64,000 nucleotides of DNA from Streptomyces canus (lineage in GTDB: Bacteria > Actinomycetota > Actinomycetes > Streptomycetales > Streptomycetaceae). The translations under genes were made by a program, and so were the position numbers. Below, one piece after another: positions 9,521-19,210 of the stretch (within the stretch, counting starts at the first letter, position 1; each line of letters begins with the position of its first letter). The notes under the pieces are model-generated. The model saw only the letters and a program-made list of their open reading frames with translations, made no database searches and was not told the DNA's origin. Where the stretch lies: contig NZ_CP107989.1 of the NCBI RefSeq assembly GCF_041435015.1, positions 3,782,001 to 3,846,000 on the forward strand, given 5' to 3'.

Positions 9521-10436
9521 AGCGGATCCTGGGGTCGAGGACGGCGTACAGGAGGTCGACGAGCAGGTTGGCGACCAGGAAGACCAGGACGAGGACGGTG
9601 ACGAAGCCGACCACGGTCTGGGTGTTCTGGCGCAGGATGCCCTGGTAGAGCTGGTAGCCGACGCCGTGGATGTTGAAGATGCGCTCGGTGACGATCGCAC
9701 CGCCCATCAGGGCGCCGATGTCGGTGCCGATGAAGGTGACCACGGGGATGAGCGAGTTGCGGAGCAGATGCCTCACGATGACCCGCTGTCTCGGCAGACC
9801 CTTGGCCACCGCCGTACGGACGTAGTCCGAGCGCCGGTTCTCCGCGATCGACGTGCGGGTCAGCCGGGTCACGTACGCCAGTGACACGGACGCGAGGACC
9901 AGGCCCGGCACGAGCAACTCGCCGAAGCCGGCCTCCGTGGACACCGAGGGTTTGATCCAGCCCCACTGGACACCGAGGAGGAGTTGGAGCAGCAGGCCGG
10001 TGACGAAGGTGGGGACGGAGATCACGACGAGGGTGAGCAGGAGGACCGAGGTGTCGACGGGCCGGCCGCGCTTGAGTCCGGTGATCACGCCCAGGGTGAT
10101 GCCGATGACGATCTCGATGAGGATCGCGACGATCGTCAGCCGGATGGTCACGGGGAACGACGTCGCCATCAGCTCGGTGACCTTCTGGCCGTTGAACGCG
10201 GTGCCGAAGTCGCCGGTGAAGACGTGCCCCATGTAGGTCAGGTACTGCTGCCAGACCGGCTTGTCGAGGCCGAACTCCTTCTTGAGCTGGGCGGACGTCG
10301 CCGCGTCGCACTGCTTGTCGCCGCACAGACCCGCGATGGGGTCGCCCATCACGTCCACCATGAGGAAGATCAGCAGCGTCGACCCGATGAACACCGGGAT
10401 CATCTGGAGCAGACGCCGGACGACGTACCGTCCCAT
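9513..10436 (-). CDS. Oligopeptide ABC transporter permease (OppB/DppB type)
   Basis: A 307-residue permease with the family N-terminus (MGRYVVRRLLQMIPVFIG), an external loop with a cysteine pair (AGLCGDKQC), six predicted helices and the coupling loop VAKGLPRQRVIVRHLLRN. It ends with LVDLLYAVLDPRIRYA, typical of OppB/DppB. It pairs with the OppC-type permease encoded just downstream (8-bp overlap) to form the channel. The gap to the upstream binding-protein gene is only 7 bp, so both should be on one transcript. Confidence 0.9.
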   Translation of the reverse strand: MGRYVVRRLLQMIPVFIGSTLLIFLMVDVMGDPIAGLCGDKQCDAATSAQLKKEFGLDKPVWQQYLTYMGHVFTGDFGTAFNGQKVTELMATSFPVTIRLTIVAILIEIVIGITLGVITGLKRGRPVDTSVLLLTLVVISVPTFVTGLLLQLLLGVQWGWIKPSVSTEAGFGELLVPGLVLASVSLAYVTRLTRTSIAENRRSDYVRTAVAKGLPRQRVIVRHLLRNSLIPVVTFIGTDIGALMGGAIVTERIFNIHGVGYQLYQGILRQNTQTVVGFVTVLVLVFLVANLLVDLLYAVLDPRIRYA

Positions 10437-10443
10437 GGCGGGG

Positions 10444-12084
10444 TCAGCCGACCTTGATCTCGTTGTAGACGGGGACGCTGAACGGGTTGAGCTTCACGTT
10501 CGAGAGCCGCTCCGAGTAGCCGGCGCTGCCGTTCTGGTACCAGAGCGGGATGGCGGCCATGTTGTCCCGTACGACCTTCTCGGCCGCCTGGAACTTCTCC
10601 ACCGCCTTGGTGGTGTCGGTCTCGGCGTTGGCCTCGTTGACGAGCTTGTCGAAGTCCTTGTTGGACCACTTGCCGTCGTTGGAGGAGGCGTTGGTGTAGT
10701 AGAGCGGCTGGAGGAAGTTCTGGATGAGCGGGTAGTCCATCTGCCAGCCCGCCCGGAAGGGGCCGCTCATCTTCTTCGCGGTGATCTGGCTGCGGAAGTC
10801 GGCGAAGGTGCCGACGGGGTTGCCGACGCAGGCCTTGTCGTTGTCGAGCGCGTTGTTGATGGAGTTGCAGACGGCGTCGACCCACTGCTTGTGGGAGCCG
10901 GTGTCCGCGTTGTACGTGATCTTGATCTGACCGCCGGGGAGTCCGCCGCCCTCCTGGATGAGCTTCTTGGCCGCGGCGGGGTCGTAGTCGCAGGCGTCCC
11001 CGCACAGTCCGTCCTGGAAGCCGCCCTCCTTGCCGAGGACCGGGGAGGTCCAGTCGGTGGCGGGGGTGCGGGTCTTCTGGAAGATCGTCTCGGTGATCTG
11101 GTCGCGGTTGATCGCCCGGGAGAGGCCGGTGCGGACCTTCTCCATCCCGGCCGCGTTCCACTTCTTGTCGTAGAACGGGAAGGCGAGGGTCTGGATGATG
11201 CCGGCCGGGGTGTTGATGTAGCGGTCGCCGAGGTCGGCCTTGGCGTTCTTGAGCTGGGCGGCCGGGACGTCGTCCACCAGGTCGAGGTTGCCGGCCAGGA
11301 GGTCGGTGTAGGCGGTGTTGTTGTCGGTGTAGACCTTGAGGGTCACCCCGCCGTTCTGGGCCTTGTCCGGGCCGGGGTAGGCGTCCCACTTCTTCAGGGC
11401 CATCTGCGAGCCCTTGGTGTACGAGTCGATGGTGTACGGCCCGTTCCCGACGGGCTTCTGCAGCCAGGACGCGTGGTCGTTGAAGAACGCCTGCGGGAGC
11501 GGGGCGTAGGCGGGGTAGCCGAGGGTGTCGGGGAAGGTCGAGAACTTCTGGTTGAGCTTGACGGTGAAGGTCTGCTCGCCGGTGACCTTCAGTCCGGAGA
11601 GGGTGTCGGCGCTCTGCTTGCTGCCGTCCTCCGGGTGCGTCTTGTCGTATCCGTCGATGTAGCCGAAGAAGTAGGCGTTCTTCTGGTTGTTCTTGAGGGA
11701 GGCCCCGTAGTTCCAGGCGTCCACGAACGACTTGGCGGTGACCTTCTCGCCGTTGCTGAAGGTCCAGCCGCTCTTGACCGTGATCGTGAAGTTCTGCGAG
11801 TCGGTCGTGTCGATCTTCTCGGCGAGCATGTCCTCGGCCTTGCCGGTCTCCGGGTTGTACTTCTTCAGGCTCCGGAAGATCATGTCGAGGACCTTGCCGC
11901 CCTGCACCTCGTTGGTGTTGGCCGGCTCCAACGGGTTCTGCGGGTCGCCCCAGGAGGAGCTCAGCACCGCGCCGCCGTCACTGCTGCCGCTGCCGCTGCC
12001 GCTGTCCCCACTGCCGCAGGCCGTCGCCGCGAGGGCTACCGCCGCCGCGCATGCGGCCCATTTGGCGTGCGTGGCTCCACGCAT
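10444..12084 (-). CDS. Peptide ABC transporter substrate-binding lipoprotein (SBP family 5)
   Basis: A 546-residue extracytoplasmic lipoprotein. The N-terminus MRGATHAKWAACAAAVALAATACGS gives a signal peptide with lipobox AATAC, so Cys about 23 should be lipidated. The mature part is a DppA/OppA-type SBP_bac_5 protein (YNPETGKAEDML near the start, WTFSNGEKVTAKSFVDAW, and AIPLWY near the end). The start at 12084 has a perfect GAGGAGG ribosome-binding site. It heads the five-gene importer operon. Its presumed promoter lies in 12085-12180, next to the tandem-repeat array. The ligand cannot be read from sequence; short peptides are likely. Confidence 0.9.
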   Translation of the reverse strand: MRGATHAKWAACAAAVALAATACGSGDSGSGSGSSDGGAVLSSSWGDPQNPLEPANTNEVQGGKVLDMIFRSLKKYNPETGKAEDMLAEKIDTTDSQNFTITVKSGWTFSNGEKVTAKSFVDAWNYGASLKNNQKNAYFFGYIDGYDKTHPEDGSKQSADTLSGLKVTGEQTFTVKLNQKFSTFPDTLGYPAYAPLPQAFFNDHASWLQKPVGNGPYTIDSYTKGSQMALKKWDAYPGPDKAQNGGVTLKVYTDNNTAYTDLLAGNLDLVDDVPAAQLKNAKADLGDRYINTPAGIIQTLAFPFYDKKWNAAGMEKVRTGLSRAINRDQITETIFQKTRTPATDWTSPVLGKEGGFQDGLCGDACDYDPAAAKKLIQEGGGLPGGQIKITYNADTGSHKQWVDAVCNSINNALDNDKACVGNPVGTFADFRSQITAKKMSGPFRAGWQMDYPLIQNFLQPLYYTNASSNDGKWSNKDFDKLVNEANAETDTTKAVEKFQAAEKVVRDNMAAIPLWYQNGSAGYSERLSNVKLNPFSVPVYNEIKVG

Positions 12085-12301
12085 GGAGTGCCTCCTCAAG
12101 ACTGATCCGTTACCGGCCAATATCGAACCGAAAGGGTCATTCCGCACGCCTGGGTAGGCCTTTGGGGGGTGCGCGGGGGCCGAGCCGATCAGGTCAGGGG
12201 GCCGGGACGTCAGATGGCACCAGGCCAAAGTGCCCGTGAGCCGGGCTGCCGGTGGGTCAGGTTGCCGGGGAGGCCAGGGGGTCGGTGCGTCGGAGTACCA
12301 G

Positions 12302-12620
12302 GAGCCACGGAACCACGGCGCCCACAGACCAAGCCGCCGGGAGCCAAGTTGCCGGAGGGCCAAGTTGCCGGGGGCCAAGGGGCCGGTGAGTCAGCGTGCC
12401 GACGGCAAGGGGTCGGGTCGCCGGACTACCCAGAGCCACGGAACCACGGCGCCCACAGACCAAGCTGCCGGGAGCCAAGTTGCCGGAGGGCCAAGTTGCC
12501 GGGGGCCAAGGGGCCGGTGAGTCAGCGTGCCGACGGCAAGGGGTCGGGTCGCCGGACTACCCAGAGCCACGGAACCACGGCGCCCACAGACCAAGCTGCC
12601 GGGAGCCAAGGGGCCTAAGG
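12302..12620. repeat. 131-bp tandem direct repeat (about 2.5 copies)
   Basis: Units start at 12302, 12433 and 12564 with an exact 131-bp period. Units 1 and 2 are almost identical; unit 3 stops after about 50 bp. A degenerate partial copy precedes them from about 12238. Within each unit a short GCC-AAG-TTGCCGG motif recurs with a period near 20 bp. The array lies in the 776-bp gene-free stretch between the bldK operon end (12861) and the start of the next importer operon (12084). It is open in several frames, which creates spurious ORFs with repeated peptides. I see no true gene in it. Confidence 0.88.
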
Positions 12621-12804
12621 GTCAGGGGGCCCGGTGAGTCAGGGGCCGCCAGGCCAGGCCTCCAGTGGGTCCAGGCGCCGCCGGACTCAGCTGCCTGTAA
12701 ACAGGGGGTCGCCAGGTCCCGCCGTCGGCAGCTCGAGGCGCTGCTGGGCCCAGGCGGAGTCCTCTCCCGCGGTCGCCTTCACCGTAGGCCAGGGGGGAAA
12801 CGGC

Positions 12805-12841
12805 GGCCGGGGGCGGAGGCGCGGTGCCTCCGCCCCCGGCC
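12805..12841 (-). terminator. Hairpin terminator of the bldK operon
   Basis: A perfect 16-bp stem (GGCCGGGGGCGGAGGC at 12805-12820, complement at 12826-12841) with a 5-base loop, 20 bp downstream of the bldKE stop. It should end bldK transcription before the second importer operon. Confidence 0.8.
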
Positions 12842-12860
12842 GGGGGTTCTGCAAGGGGCG

Positions 12861-13991
12861 TCAGTCCTTGGCCGGCGCCTCGTCCTTCACGTCCTCCAGC
12901 GCCTTCAGCGCCGGGTCCATGATCACGTCCTCGTCACGGGCATCCGTGGTCGGGTCCTCCGGGAAGTGGCAGGCCGTGAGGTGGCCGACCTTGTTGCCGG
13001 AGATCTGGACCAGCGGCGGCTCGTCCGTGGCGCACTTGTCCTGCGCCTTCCAGCACCGGGTGCGGAAGCGGCAGCCGGACGGCGGCAGGATCGGCGAGGG
13101 GACGTCGCCGGACAGGCGGATCCGCTCGCGGCTCGCACCCGTGCCGTCGATGTCGACCTCGGGCACCGCGGAGAGCAGGGCGTGCGTGTACGGGTGCCGG
13201 GGCCGGTTGTAGATCGACTCCCGGTCGCCGACCTCGACGATCTTGCCGAGGTACATGACCGCCACGCGCTGCGAGAAGTGCCGTACGACGGCCAGGTCGT
13301 GGGCGATGAACAGGAAGGCGATCCCCAGCTCGTCCTGGACCTTCTTGAGCAGGTTGACGACCTGCGCCTGGATCGACACGTCCAGCGCGGACACCGGCTC
13401 GTCCGCCACGATCAGCTTGGGCTGGAGGGCCAGCGCCCGGGCCACGCCGATGCGCTGACGCTGACCGCCGGAGAACTCGTGCGGGAAGCGGTTGTAGTGC
13501 TCGGGGTTGAGGCCGACCAGCTCGAGGAGCTCCCGGACCCGCGTCTCCAGGCCGCCCTCCGGCTGGATCCCGTTGACCTCCATCGGCGACTTGATGATCG
13601 AGCCGACGGTCTGCCGCGGGTTCAGCGAGGAGTACGGGTCCTGGAAGATCATCTGGATCTCGGACCGCACCGGCGCCAGCTGACGGCGTGAGGCGTGCGT
13701 GATGTCCTGACCGGAGTACGTGATCTTGCCGGCCGTCGGCTCCAGGAGCCGCGTGATCAGCCGGCCCGTCGTCGACTTGCCGCAGCCGGACTCGCCGACC
13801 AGGCCGACGCTCTCGCCGACGCCGACCGTCAGGTCGACCCCGTCGACGGCCTGAACGGCGCCGACTTTGCGTTTGATCGGGAAGCCGCCGTAGATCGGGA
13901 AGTGCTTGGTCAGGCCCTCGACCTTCAGGAGTTCCTCGGTCGAGGTACCGGTGGGACCCTGCTGGGCGGGGAGGGTGAGGTTGTCGCTCAT
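12861..13991 (-). CDS. bldKE: BldK-type oligopeptide importer ATP-binding protein BldKE
   Basis: A 376-residue OppF-type ATPase: Walker [10 protein letters not shown] at residues 66-74, signature [17 protein letters not shown], Walker [13 protein letters not shown], and the C-terminal oligopeptide motif with cysteines (RCWKAQDKC and TACHF). A charged tail of about 40 residues rich in Asp/Glu follows. It is the last of five genes and lies 13 bp after bldKD. The symbol rests on gene order (permease, SBP, permease, ATPase, ATPase next to typA), which matches S. coelicolor bldKA-E. In that species BldK imports an extracellular signalling oligopeptide needed for aerial growth. Confidence 0.82.
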   Translation of the reverse strand: MSDNLTLPAQQGPTGTSTEELLKVEGLTKHFPIYGGFPIKRKVGAVQAVDGVDLTVGVGESVGLVGESGCGKSTTGRLITRLLEPTAGKITYSGQDITHASRRQLAPVRSEIQMIFQDPYSSLNPRQTVGSIIKSPMEVNGIQPEGGLETRVRELLELVGLNPEHYNRFPHEFSGGQRQRIGVARALALQPKLIVADEPVSALDVSIQAQVVNLLKKVQDELGIAFLFIAHDLAVVRHFSQRVAVMYLGKIVEVGDRESIYNRPRHPYTHALLSAVPEVDIDGTGASRERIRLSGDVPSPILPPSGCRFRTRCWKAQDKCATDEPPLVQISGNKVGHLTACHFPEDPTTDARDEDVIMDPALKALEDVKDEAPAKD

Positions 13992-14004
13992 GTCTCGGAT
14001 CTCC

Positions 14005-15066
14005 CTAGCGCAGCCGGGGCTGGATCTTGTCGATGAAGATGGTCTGCTTCTGCTCGGCCGTCAGGTGGCACGCGGAGGCGCGCCCCTCGCCCAGCGGCGG
14101 GCGGGAGTCGGTGCACAGCGTGCCCGGCACCTCGTCCTTGAAGGCGCACCGCGGGTGGAACGGGCAGCCGGAGGGCGGGTTGAGCAGCGAGGGCGGCGAG
14201 CCGGGGATCGGCTCCAGCGCCTCGTTGATGTCGCCGTCCAGGCGAGGCATCGAGCTCAGCAGGCCCCAGGTGTAGGGGTGCTTCGGCGCGCCCAGGACCT
14301 CCCGGACGGAACCGCGTTCCACGGCCCGGCCCGCGTACATCACCAGCAGGTCGTCGGCCATGTTCGAGATGACGCCGAGGTCGTGCGTGATGAAGATGAT
14401 CGCGGAGCCGAACTCCTGCTGGAGGTCCTTGAGCAGGTCCAGGATCTGGGCCTGCACGGTGACGTCCAGTGCGGTGGTCGGCTCGTCGGCGATCAGCAGG
14501 TCGGGGTCGCACATCAGTGCCATGGCGATCATCGCGCGCTGGCGCATACCGCCGGAGAACTGGTGCGGGTAGTCGTCGTAGCGCTGCTTGGGCTGCGGGA
14601 TGCCGACCTTCTCCAGCAGCTGGACGGCACGGTCCTTGGCCTCCGACTTGGAGGCGCCCCGGTGCTTCATGAACGGCTCGGCCAGCTGCCGGCCCACCGT
14701 GTAGAACGGCGACAGGGCGGTCAGCGGGTCCTGGAAGATCATCGCCATCTTGTTGCCGCGGAGCTGCTCCAGCTCCCGCTCGGTGGCGGTGACGAGTTCC
14801 TTGCCGTCGAGGACGATCTCGCCGTCGACGGAGCTGGAGCGCGGGTTGTGCAGGCCCAGGATCGTCAGGTTGGTGACGGACTTGCCGGAGCCGGACTCGC
14901 CGACGATGCCCAGGGTCTTGCCGCGCTCGACGTCGAAGGAGAGGCCGTCGACCGCCTTGACGATGCCGTCCTCGGTGGAGAACTGCACCTTCAGATCACG
15001 CACCGAGAGGAAGCTCTCCGGACCGGTCGGGGCCGGCGCGTCCTCGGTCTTGGTCAGTGTGGTCAC
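14005..15066 (-). CDS. bldKD: BldK-type oligopeptide importer ATP-binding protein BldKD
   Basis: A 353-residue OppD-type ATPase with Walker A GESGSGKS at residues 56-63, signature [16 protein letters not shown], Walker [13 protein letters not shown] and the C-terminal Cys pattern ([18 protein letters not shown] and SACHL). It pairs with BldKE to drive transport. It lies 15 bp after the permease bldKC, so the three genes are clearly on one transcript. The N-terminal 20 residues are an extra polar segment before the ABC core. Confidence 0.82.
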   Translation of the reverse strand: MTTLTKTEDAPAPTGPESFLSVRDLKVQFSTEDGIVKAVDGLSFDVERGKTLGIVGESGSGKSVTNLTILGLHNPRSSSVDGEIVLDGKELVTATERELEQLRGNKMAMIFQDPLTALSPFYTVGRQLAEPFMKHRGASKSEAKDRAVQLLEKVGIPQPKQRYDDYPHQFSGGMRQRAMIAMALMCDPDLLIADEPTTALDVTVQAQILDLLKDLQQEFGSAIIFITHDLGVISNMADDLLVMYAGRAVERGSVREVLGAPKHPYTWGLLSSMPRLDGDINEALEPIPGSPPSLLNPPSGCPFHPRCAFKDEVPGTLCTDSRPPLGEGRASACHLTAEQKQTIFIDKIQPRLR

Positions 15067-15081
15067 GGTGGTTCGTTCTTC

Positions 15082-16059
15082 CTAGGAGAGCCGGACGCGC
15101 GGGTCGATGTAGGCGTACGCGATGTCGGTGAGGATGTTGACGATCAGGATGAAGAAGGCACCGAACAGCATGACGCCCATGGTGAGCGGCAGGTCCTTGT
15201 GGACCGCGCCGTCCACGGCGAGACGGCCGATCCCCTGGAGCGAGAAGGTCAGCTCGGTGACCACGGCGCCGCCGAGCATCGAGCTGATGTCGATGCCGAG
15301 GACCGTGACGATCGGGATCATCGAACCGCGCCAGGCGTAGCGGAAGAAGACGTACCTGTTCGACATGCCCTTGGCGCGGGCGGTACGGACGTGCTCCTCC
15401 GCGAGCTGCTCGATCATCGAGGAGCGGGCCATACGGGTGTACTGCGCGGTGAAGATGGTGGCCATCACCAGCGTGGGCAGCAGCAAGCCGGTGAACCACT
15501 TCCAGGGGTCATCGGTGATCGGGTGGTACGCCGGGTTGTCCATCCAGCCGGTGCTGTACACGAAGATCAGCAGGACGATCGGCCCGAGCACGTAGATCTG
15601 GAACGAACTGAGCACCATGGACACACCGGTGGCGATCTTGTCGACCAGTGTTCCGCGCCGGTAGGCGGCGATCATGCCGGCGCCCACACCGACGATGACG
15701 AAGACGATCGCACCGCCCGCGGTGAGCGTGAGGGTCGTCGGGAAGCGGTCCATGATCGTCGACCAGACCATGTCGCCCGAGTAGAACGACTGTCCGAGGC
15801 AGGGCGCGCTGCAGTGCCCGGTCGGGTAGTCACGGCCGACCACGATGCCGGACATGAAGTCCCAGAACTGCTGGTGGATCGGCAGGTTGAGGCCGAGTGC
15901 CTGGCGGATGTCCTCCAGTCTCGCGGGGGAGCAGTCCTTGCCACAGGCCAGGGAGGCGTAGTCGGAGGGCGCGGCGACGAACAGGAAGAACGTGGCGGCG
16001 CCGATGAGGAACAGGGTGACCAGGGCACCGACCGTGCGCCGGATGATGAACTGAAACAT
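15082..16059 (-). CDS. bldKC: BldK-type oligopeptide importer permease BldKC
   Basis: A 325-residue OppB-type permease starting MFQFIIRRTVG. An upstream in-frame GTG at 16101 would add 14 residues, but no good ribosome-binding site supports either start. There are six hydrophobic segments, an external loop with four cysteines (LACGKDC and HCSAPC), the coupling loop RTARAKGMSNRYVFFRYAWRG and the family-typical end YAYIDPRVRLS. It forms the channel with BldKA. A strong hairpin lies in the 98-bp gap before it, which probably lowers its expression relative to the binding protein. Confidence 0.82.
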   Translation of the reverse strand: MFQFIIRRTVGALVTLFLIGAATFFLFVAAPSDYASLACGKDCSPARLEDIRQALGLNLPIHQQFWDFMSGIVVGRDYPTGHCSAPCLGQSFYSGDMVWSTIMDRFPTTLTLTAGGAIVFVIVGVGAGMIAAYRRGTLVDKIATGVSMVLSSFQIYVLGPIVLLIFVYSTGWMDNPAYHPITDDPWKWFTGLLLPTLVMATIFTAQYTRMARSSMIEQLAEEHVRTARAKGMSNRYVFFRYAWRGSMIPIVTVLGIDISSMLGGAVVTELTFSLQGIGRLAVDGAVHKDLPLTMGVMLFGAFFILIVNILTDIAYAYIDPRVRLS

Positions 16060-16107
16060 GGCGGGAGGGCTGCTCTCTGCGGAGACGGTGGGAGGTTTCA
16101 CGGAGGT

Positions 16108-16141
16108 GCGGGGGTGCGCTCCGCCTGGTGCGCACCCCCGC
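16108..16141 (-). terminator. Intra-operon hairpin after bldKB (attenuator or mRNA stabiliser)
   Basis: A perfect 12-bp stem (GCGGGGGTGCGC at 16108-16119, complement at 16130-16141) with a 10-base loop, 17 bp downstream of the bldKB stop and inside the operon. Hairpins at this place in binding-protein importer operons commonly make the binding protein more abundant than the permease. That role is inferred here. Confidence 0.65.
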
Positions 16142-16157
16142 GTTCAGCCGTAGAGAG

Positions 16158-17963
16158 TTACGACTTCACGTACAGGCGGTTGATGTCGATGAGGCTGGAC
16201 ACCGAGCCGTAGCGGGCGCCGCCGATGCTCGACCCGGAGAGCTGGAACTGCTTGGTGTACCAGAGCGGGGCAGCCGGGACGATCTTCTCCAGCAGGTAGT
16301 GCTGGGCTTCCTTCCAGGTCTTGGCGGCCGCGGTCGGGTCCTCGGCGAGGGCCTTCTTGATCAGGCCGTCGACCGTGGCGTCCTTGACGTGGGAGTAGTT
16401 CGGCGAACCGTCGGTCACCTGAGCGCCGTCGTAGACGGGCGTGATGACCGTGCCCGGCGACGGCCAGTCCTGGCCCCAGCCCGAGATGTACATGTCGTAC
16501 GGGTTGTCGAGCTTGCCGATCTGCTCGTAGTAGCTCGCCGCGTCGACCTCCTTGGAGACGACGCTGAAGCCGACCTTGGTCAGGGCGTCCTCGATGGCGA
16601 CCTTGCGCTTCTGGCCGTTCTCGCTGTTGGCGTAGGCGAAGACGACCTTCTTCTCGGCCGCCGGGACGGACTTGAGGATCTCCTTGGCCTTCGCGATGTT
16701 GCCCTGCGGCGTCTTCAGACGGCCGTACGGGTCGTAGTTCGCCTCGTAGCCCGGCAGGGTCGGGGCGAAGTAGTTCGGGGCCACGTCGCCGCCGTAGGCG
16801 CCGCCCTCACCCGCGATGAGCGACTTGGAGTTGACCGCGTAGGTGATGGCCTGACGGACCTTCAGGTCCTTCATGCGGGTCAGGTTGAAGGTCAGCTGCA
16901 TGACGTAGGGCTGGTAGCCCTTGACCGTGCGCTTGCTGACGGCCGCGTTGCCGATGACGTCCTGGATCTGCGTGGCCTCGACGCCGCCGGTGAGCTGGAT
17001 GGCGCTCTTGTCCTCGCCCTGGTCGGCGATCAGACGCTTGGTCTGGGTGGACTCGGTGATGCCGAACTGGAAGTCGAAGCCGTTCGGGTACTGGTGACGG
17101 ACGGAGTCGGTCTTGGGGTCCCAGTTCGTGTTCTTCTCGAGCACGAGCTCCTTGCCGATCTTGTACGAGGCAACCTTGTACGGACCGGTGGCGACAGGGG
17201 CCTTGTCGTACTTCTCCTTGGTGTCCGTCTTCTCCGGGACGACGGCGTAGCCGGCCATGGCCAGCGTCTGCGGCAGGTCCGGGCGGGCCTGGTCGAAGTG
17301 GAAGACGACCGTCTTGTCGTCCGGGGTGTCCAGGACCGAGGCCGGCAGGTGCTTGCCGTCGAAGCCGCCGCCCGGCAGGAGCTTGCGGTAGTCGGAGGCG
17401 TACTTGCTGCCGGCGAGCCAGGTCTGGAGGTAGGGCGGGCCGTCGAAGATGAACTTCGCGAACTGGCGCTCGACCGTGTGGCGGATGTCGGCAGACGTGA
17501 TGGCGGCGCCGTTGGCGTCCTTGATGCCGTCCTTCAGCTTGAAGGTCCAGGTCTTGCCGCCGTCGGAGGACTGGCCGGAGTCGGTGGCGAGGTCGCCCAC
17601 GACCGAGACGCCGCCCTTGCCGTCCTCCTTGAACTGCGTCAGGCGACGGAAGAGCAGGTTGGCGACCTGGCCGGCGTCGGAGACGTAGATCTGGCCCGGG
17701 TCCAGGTGCGAGAGGCCCGCCTCCTGGTACACGTTGATCGTGCCACCGGACTTGGCGCCGGCCACCTCCTCGGCAGGACCCGTCGAGCCCGCGGCGTCGG
17801 CGTAGGTGACCGCCTTCGACTGGACCGACGCCTCGCTCTGGTCCTTCTTCGAGTCGGTACCGGAGTCGCCGCCCTCGTTCTTGGAGCAGGCCGTGAGGGC
17901 CAGGGAACCGGCCGCGAGGGCGACGATGACGGCGCGCGCTCTGCGCGAGCTGATGGGCTTCAT
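16158..17963 (-). CDS. bldKB: BldK oligopeptide-binding lipoprotein BldKB
   Basis: A 601-residue SBP family 5 lipoprotein. The signal peptide is basic (MKPISSRRARAVIVALAAGS) with lipobox LTAC, so the mature lipidated Cys is near residue 26. An in-frame ATG at 17996 would add 11 residues; the inner start gives the cleaner signal sequence. Mature motifs include WTFKLKDGIKDANGAAITSADI and, near the end, APLWYTKQFQ. In S. coelicolor, BldKB captures the extracellular peptide signal, and bldK loss gives a bald phenotype and bialaphos resistance. The identification depends on gene order and length. Confidence 0.85.
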   Translation of the reverse strand: MKPISSRRARAVIVALAAGSLALTACSKNEGGDSGTDSKKDQSEASVQSKAVTYADAAGSTGPAEEVAGAKSGGTINVYQEAGLSHLDPGQIYVSDAGQVANLLFRRLTQFKEDGKGGVSVVGDLATDSGQSSDGGKTWTFKLKDGIKDANGAAITSADIRHTVERQFAKFIFDGPPYLQTWLAGSKYASDYRKLLPGGGFDGKHLPASVLDTPDDKTVVFHFDQARPDLPQTLAMAGYAVVPEKTDTKEKYDKAPVATGPYKVASYKIGKELVLEKNTNWDPKTDSVRHQYPNGFDFQFGITESTQTKRLIADQGEDKSAIQLTGGVEATQIQDVIGNAAVSKRTVKGYQPYVMQLTFNLTRMKDLKVRQAITYAVNSKSLIAGEGGAYGGDVAPNYFAPTLPGYEANYDPYGRLKTPQGNIAKAKEILKSVPAAEKKVVFAYANSENGQKRKVAIEDALTKVGFSVVSKEVDAASYYEQIGKLDNPYDMYISGWGQDWPSPGTVITPVYDGAQVTDGSPNYSHVKDATVDGLIKKALAEDPTAAAKTWKEAQHYLLEKIVPAAPLWYTKQFQLSGSSIGGARYGSVSSLIDINRLYVKS

Positions 17964-18062
17964 GAGGCGAATACCTACCTGTCGGTTGTTATCCATGAGT
18001 ACTGCCTGACGCGGCTGGTAGGCCGACGCGGGGGCGGCAGTCACCCCCCACCAATGGACGAG

Positions 18063-19082
18063 TTACCGCCCGGACTTGGGGTCGAAAGCGTCCCGGACCG
18101 AGTCTCCGAGGAGGTTGAAGGCCAGAACGAAGATCACCAGCGCCGTGCCGGGGAAGAAGAGGAACGCCGGGTCCTGCTCGGTGTACTTGGCAGCGGCGGC
18201 GAACAGTCGTCCCCAGTCCGGAGTCGGCTCGACGAACCCGACTCCGGCGAAGGAAAGGAAGGCGATGGTGAGGATGGTGCTGGGCAGCGAGTACGTGAAC
18301 TGCACCAGGATCGGCGTCACCACGTTCGGCAGGATCTCCTTGCGGACGATCCGCCAGGGGGAGGCGCCGGAGACCTTGGCGGCCTCGACGAACTCCCTCT
18401 CACGCAGGGACAGCACGGTGGAGCGGACCAGACGCGCCATACCCATCCAGCCCAGCAGCCACAGCACGATCAGCATCGCCAGTGCGCGGAAGTACGTGGG
18501 GGTATCCTCCCGCGGGTCGACGAAGAACGCGGTGACCACGGGCATGAAGGCGATGAAGAACAGCTGCTGGGGGAAGGACAGGAAGAAGTCGGTGACCCGA
18601 CCGATCCAGTAGTCGGTACGACCACCGAAGTACCCGCCGATCAGACCGATGATCACGCCCGTGACCATCAGCAGGACCGTCACACCGAGTGCCATGAACA
18701 GGGACGTCCGCATGCCGTACATGAGCATGGCGAACAGGTCACGGCCGAACTGCGGCTCCACACCGAACCAGTGGTCGCCCGAGACGCCGCCGAAGTAGCC
18801 CAGGGGCAGCCCGAACTGGTCCAGGACCGGCTTGTCGGCGTAGGTCGGGTCCTGCCCGTACAGCGTGTACGGGTCGGTCCCGCTCAGCTTGACCAGCAGC
18901 GGCGCGGCCAGCGCGACCACGAAGTACAAAATCACTACCACGGCGCAGATGACACCGGTACGGTCACGCTTGAAGCGCTGCCACATCAACTGGCCGGGAG
19001 AACGACCCTCGAGCTTCTGCTCGCCCTTGACAGGCTCGGCGTCCGTCTCGAGCTCGGGGTCCAAGGCGACTGGACTGGTCAT
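18063..19082 (-). CDS. bldKA: BldK-type oligopeptide importer permease BldKA
   Basis: A 339-residue OppC-type permease. A polar N-terminus of about 40 residues (ending MWQRFKRDRTG) precedes the first helix. Five further hydrophobic segments follow, with the coupling loop EAAKVSGASPWRIVRKEILPN, and it ends LLGDSVRDAFDPKSGR. The ATG at 19082 follows GGGGGAAG. It is the first gene of the operon, with the only long AT-rich upstream region in the block (19083-19398), so the main promoter should be there. The order permease-SBP-permease-ATPase-ATPase beside typA is the bldK arrangement. Confidence 0.82.
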   Translation of the reverse strand: MTSPVALDPELETDAEPVKGEQKLEGRSPGQLMWQRFKRDRTGVICAVVVILYFVVALAAPLLVKLSGTDPYTLYGQDPTYADKPVLDQFGLPLGYFGGVSGDHWFGVEPQFGRDLFAMLMYGMRTSLFMALGVTVLLMVTGVIIGLIGGYFGGRTDYWIGRVTDFFLSFPQQLFFIAFMPVVTAFFVDPREDTPTYFRALAMLIVLWLLGWMGMARLVRSTVLSLREREFVEAAKVSGASPWRIVRKEILPNVVTPILVQFTYSLPSTILTIAFLSFAGVGFVEPTPDWGRLFAAAAKYTEQDPAFLFFPGTALVIFVLAFNLLGDSVRDAFDPKSGR

Positions 19083-19210
19083 GTGTGTACTTCCCCCGGG
19101 GGGTTGGAGAGTTGAGCGCAGCACAGATACCGGCAGGTTCTGTGGTTTGGGGGAACTTTCGCCAAAGTGTTCAACGCGCGTCAAGGGCGGAAGGCATAGG
19201 GATCTCCCTA

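Noticed and set aside
12169..12618. Several overlapping frames with repeated peptides
   Set aside because: They arise from the 131-bp tandem repeat, have no ribosome-binding site pattern and repeat the same peptide in different frames.
16128..19115. 995-codon plus-strand frame over bldKA-bldKC
   Set aside because: It is complementary to three genes with strong family motifs and has no domain of its own.
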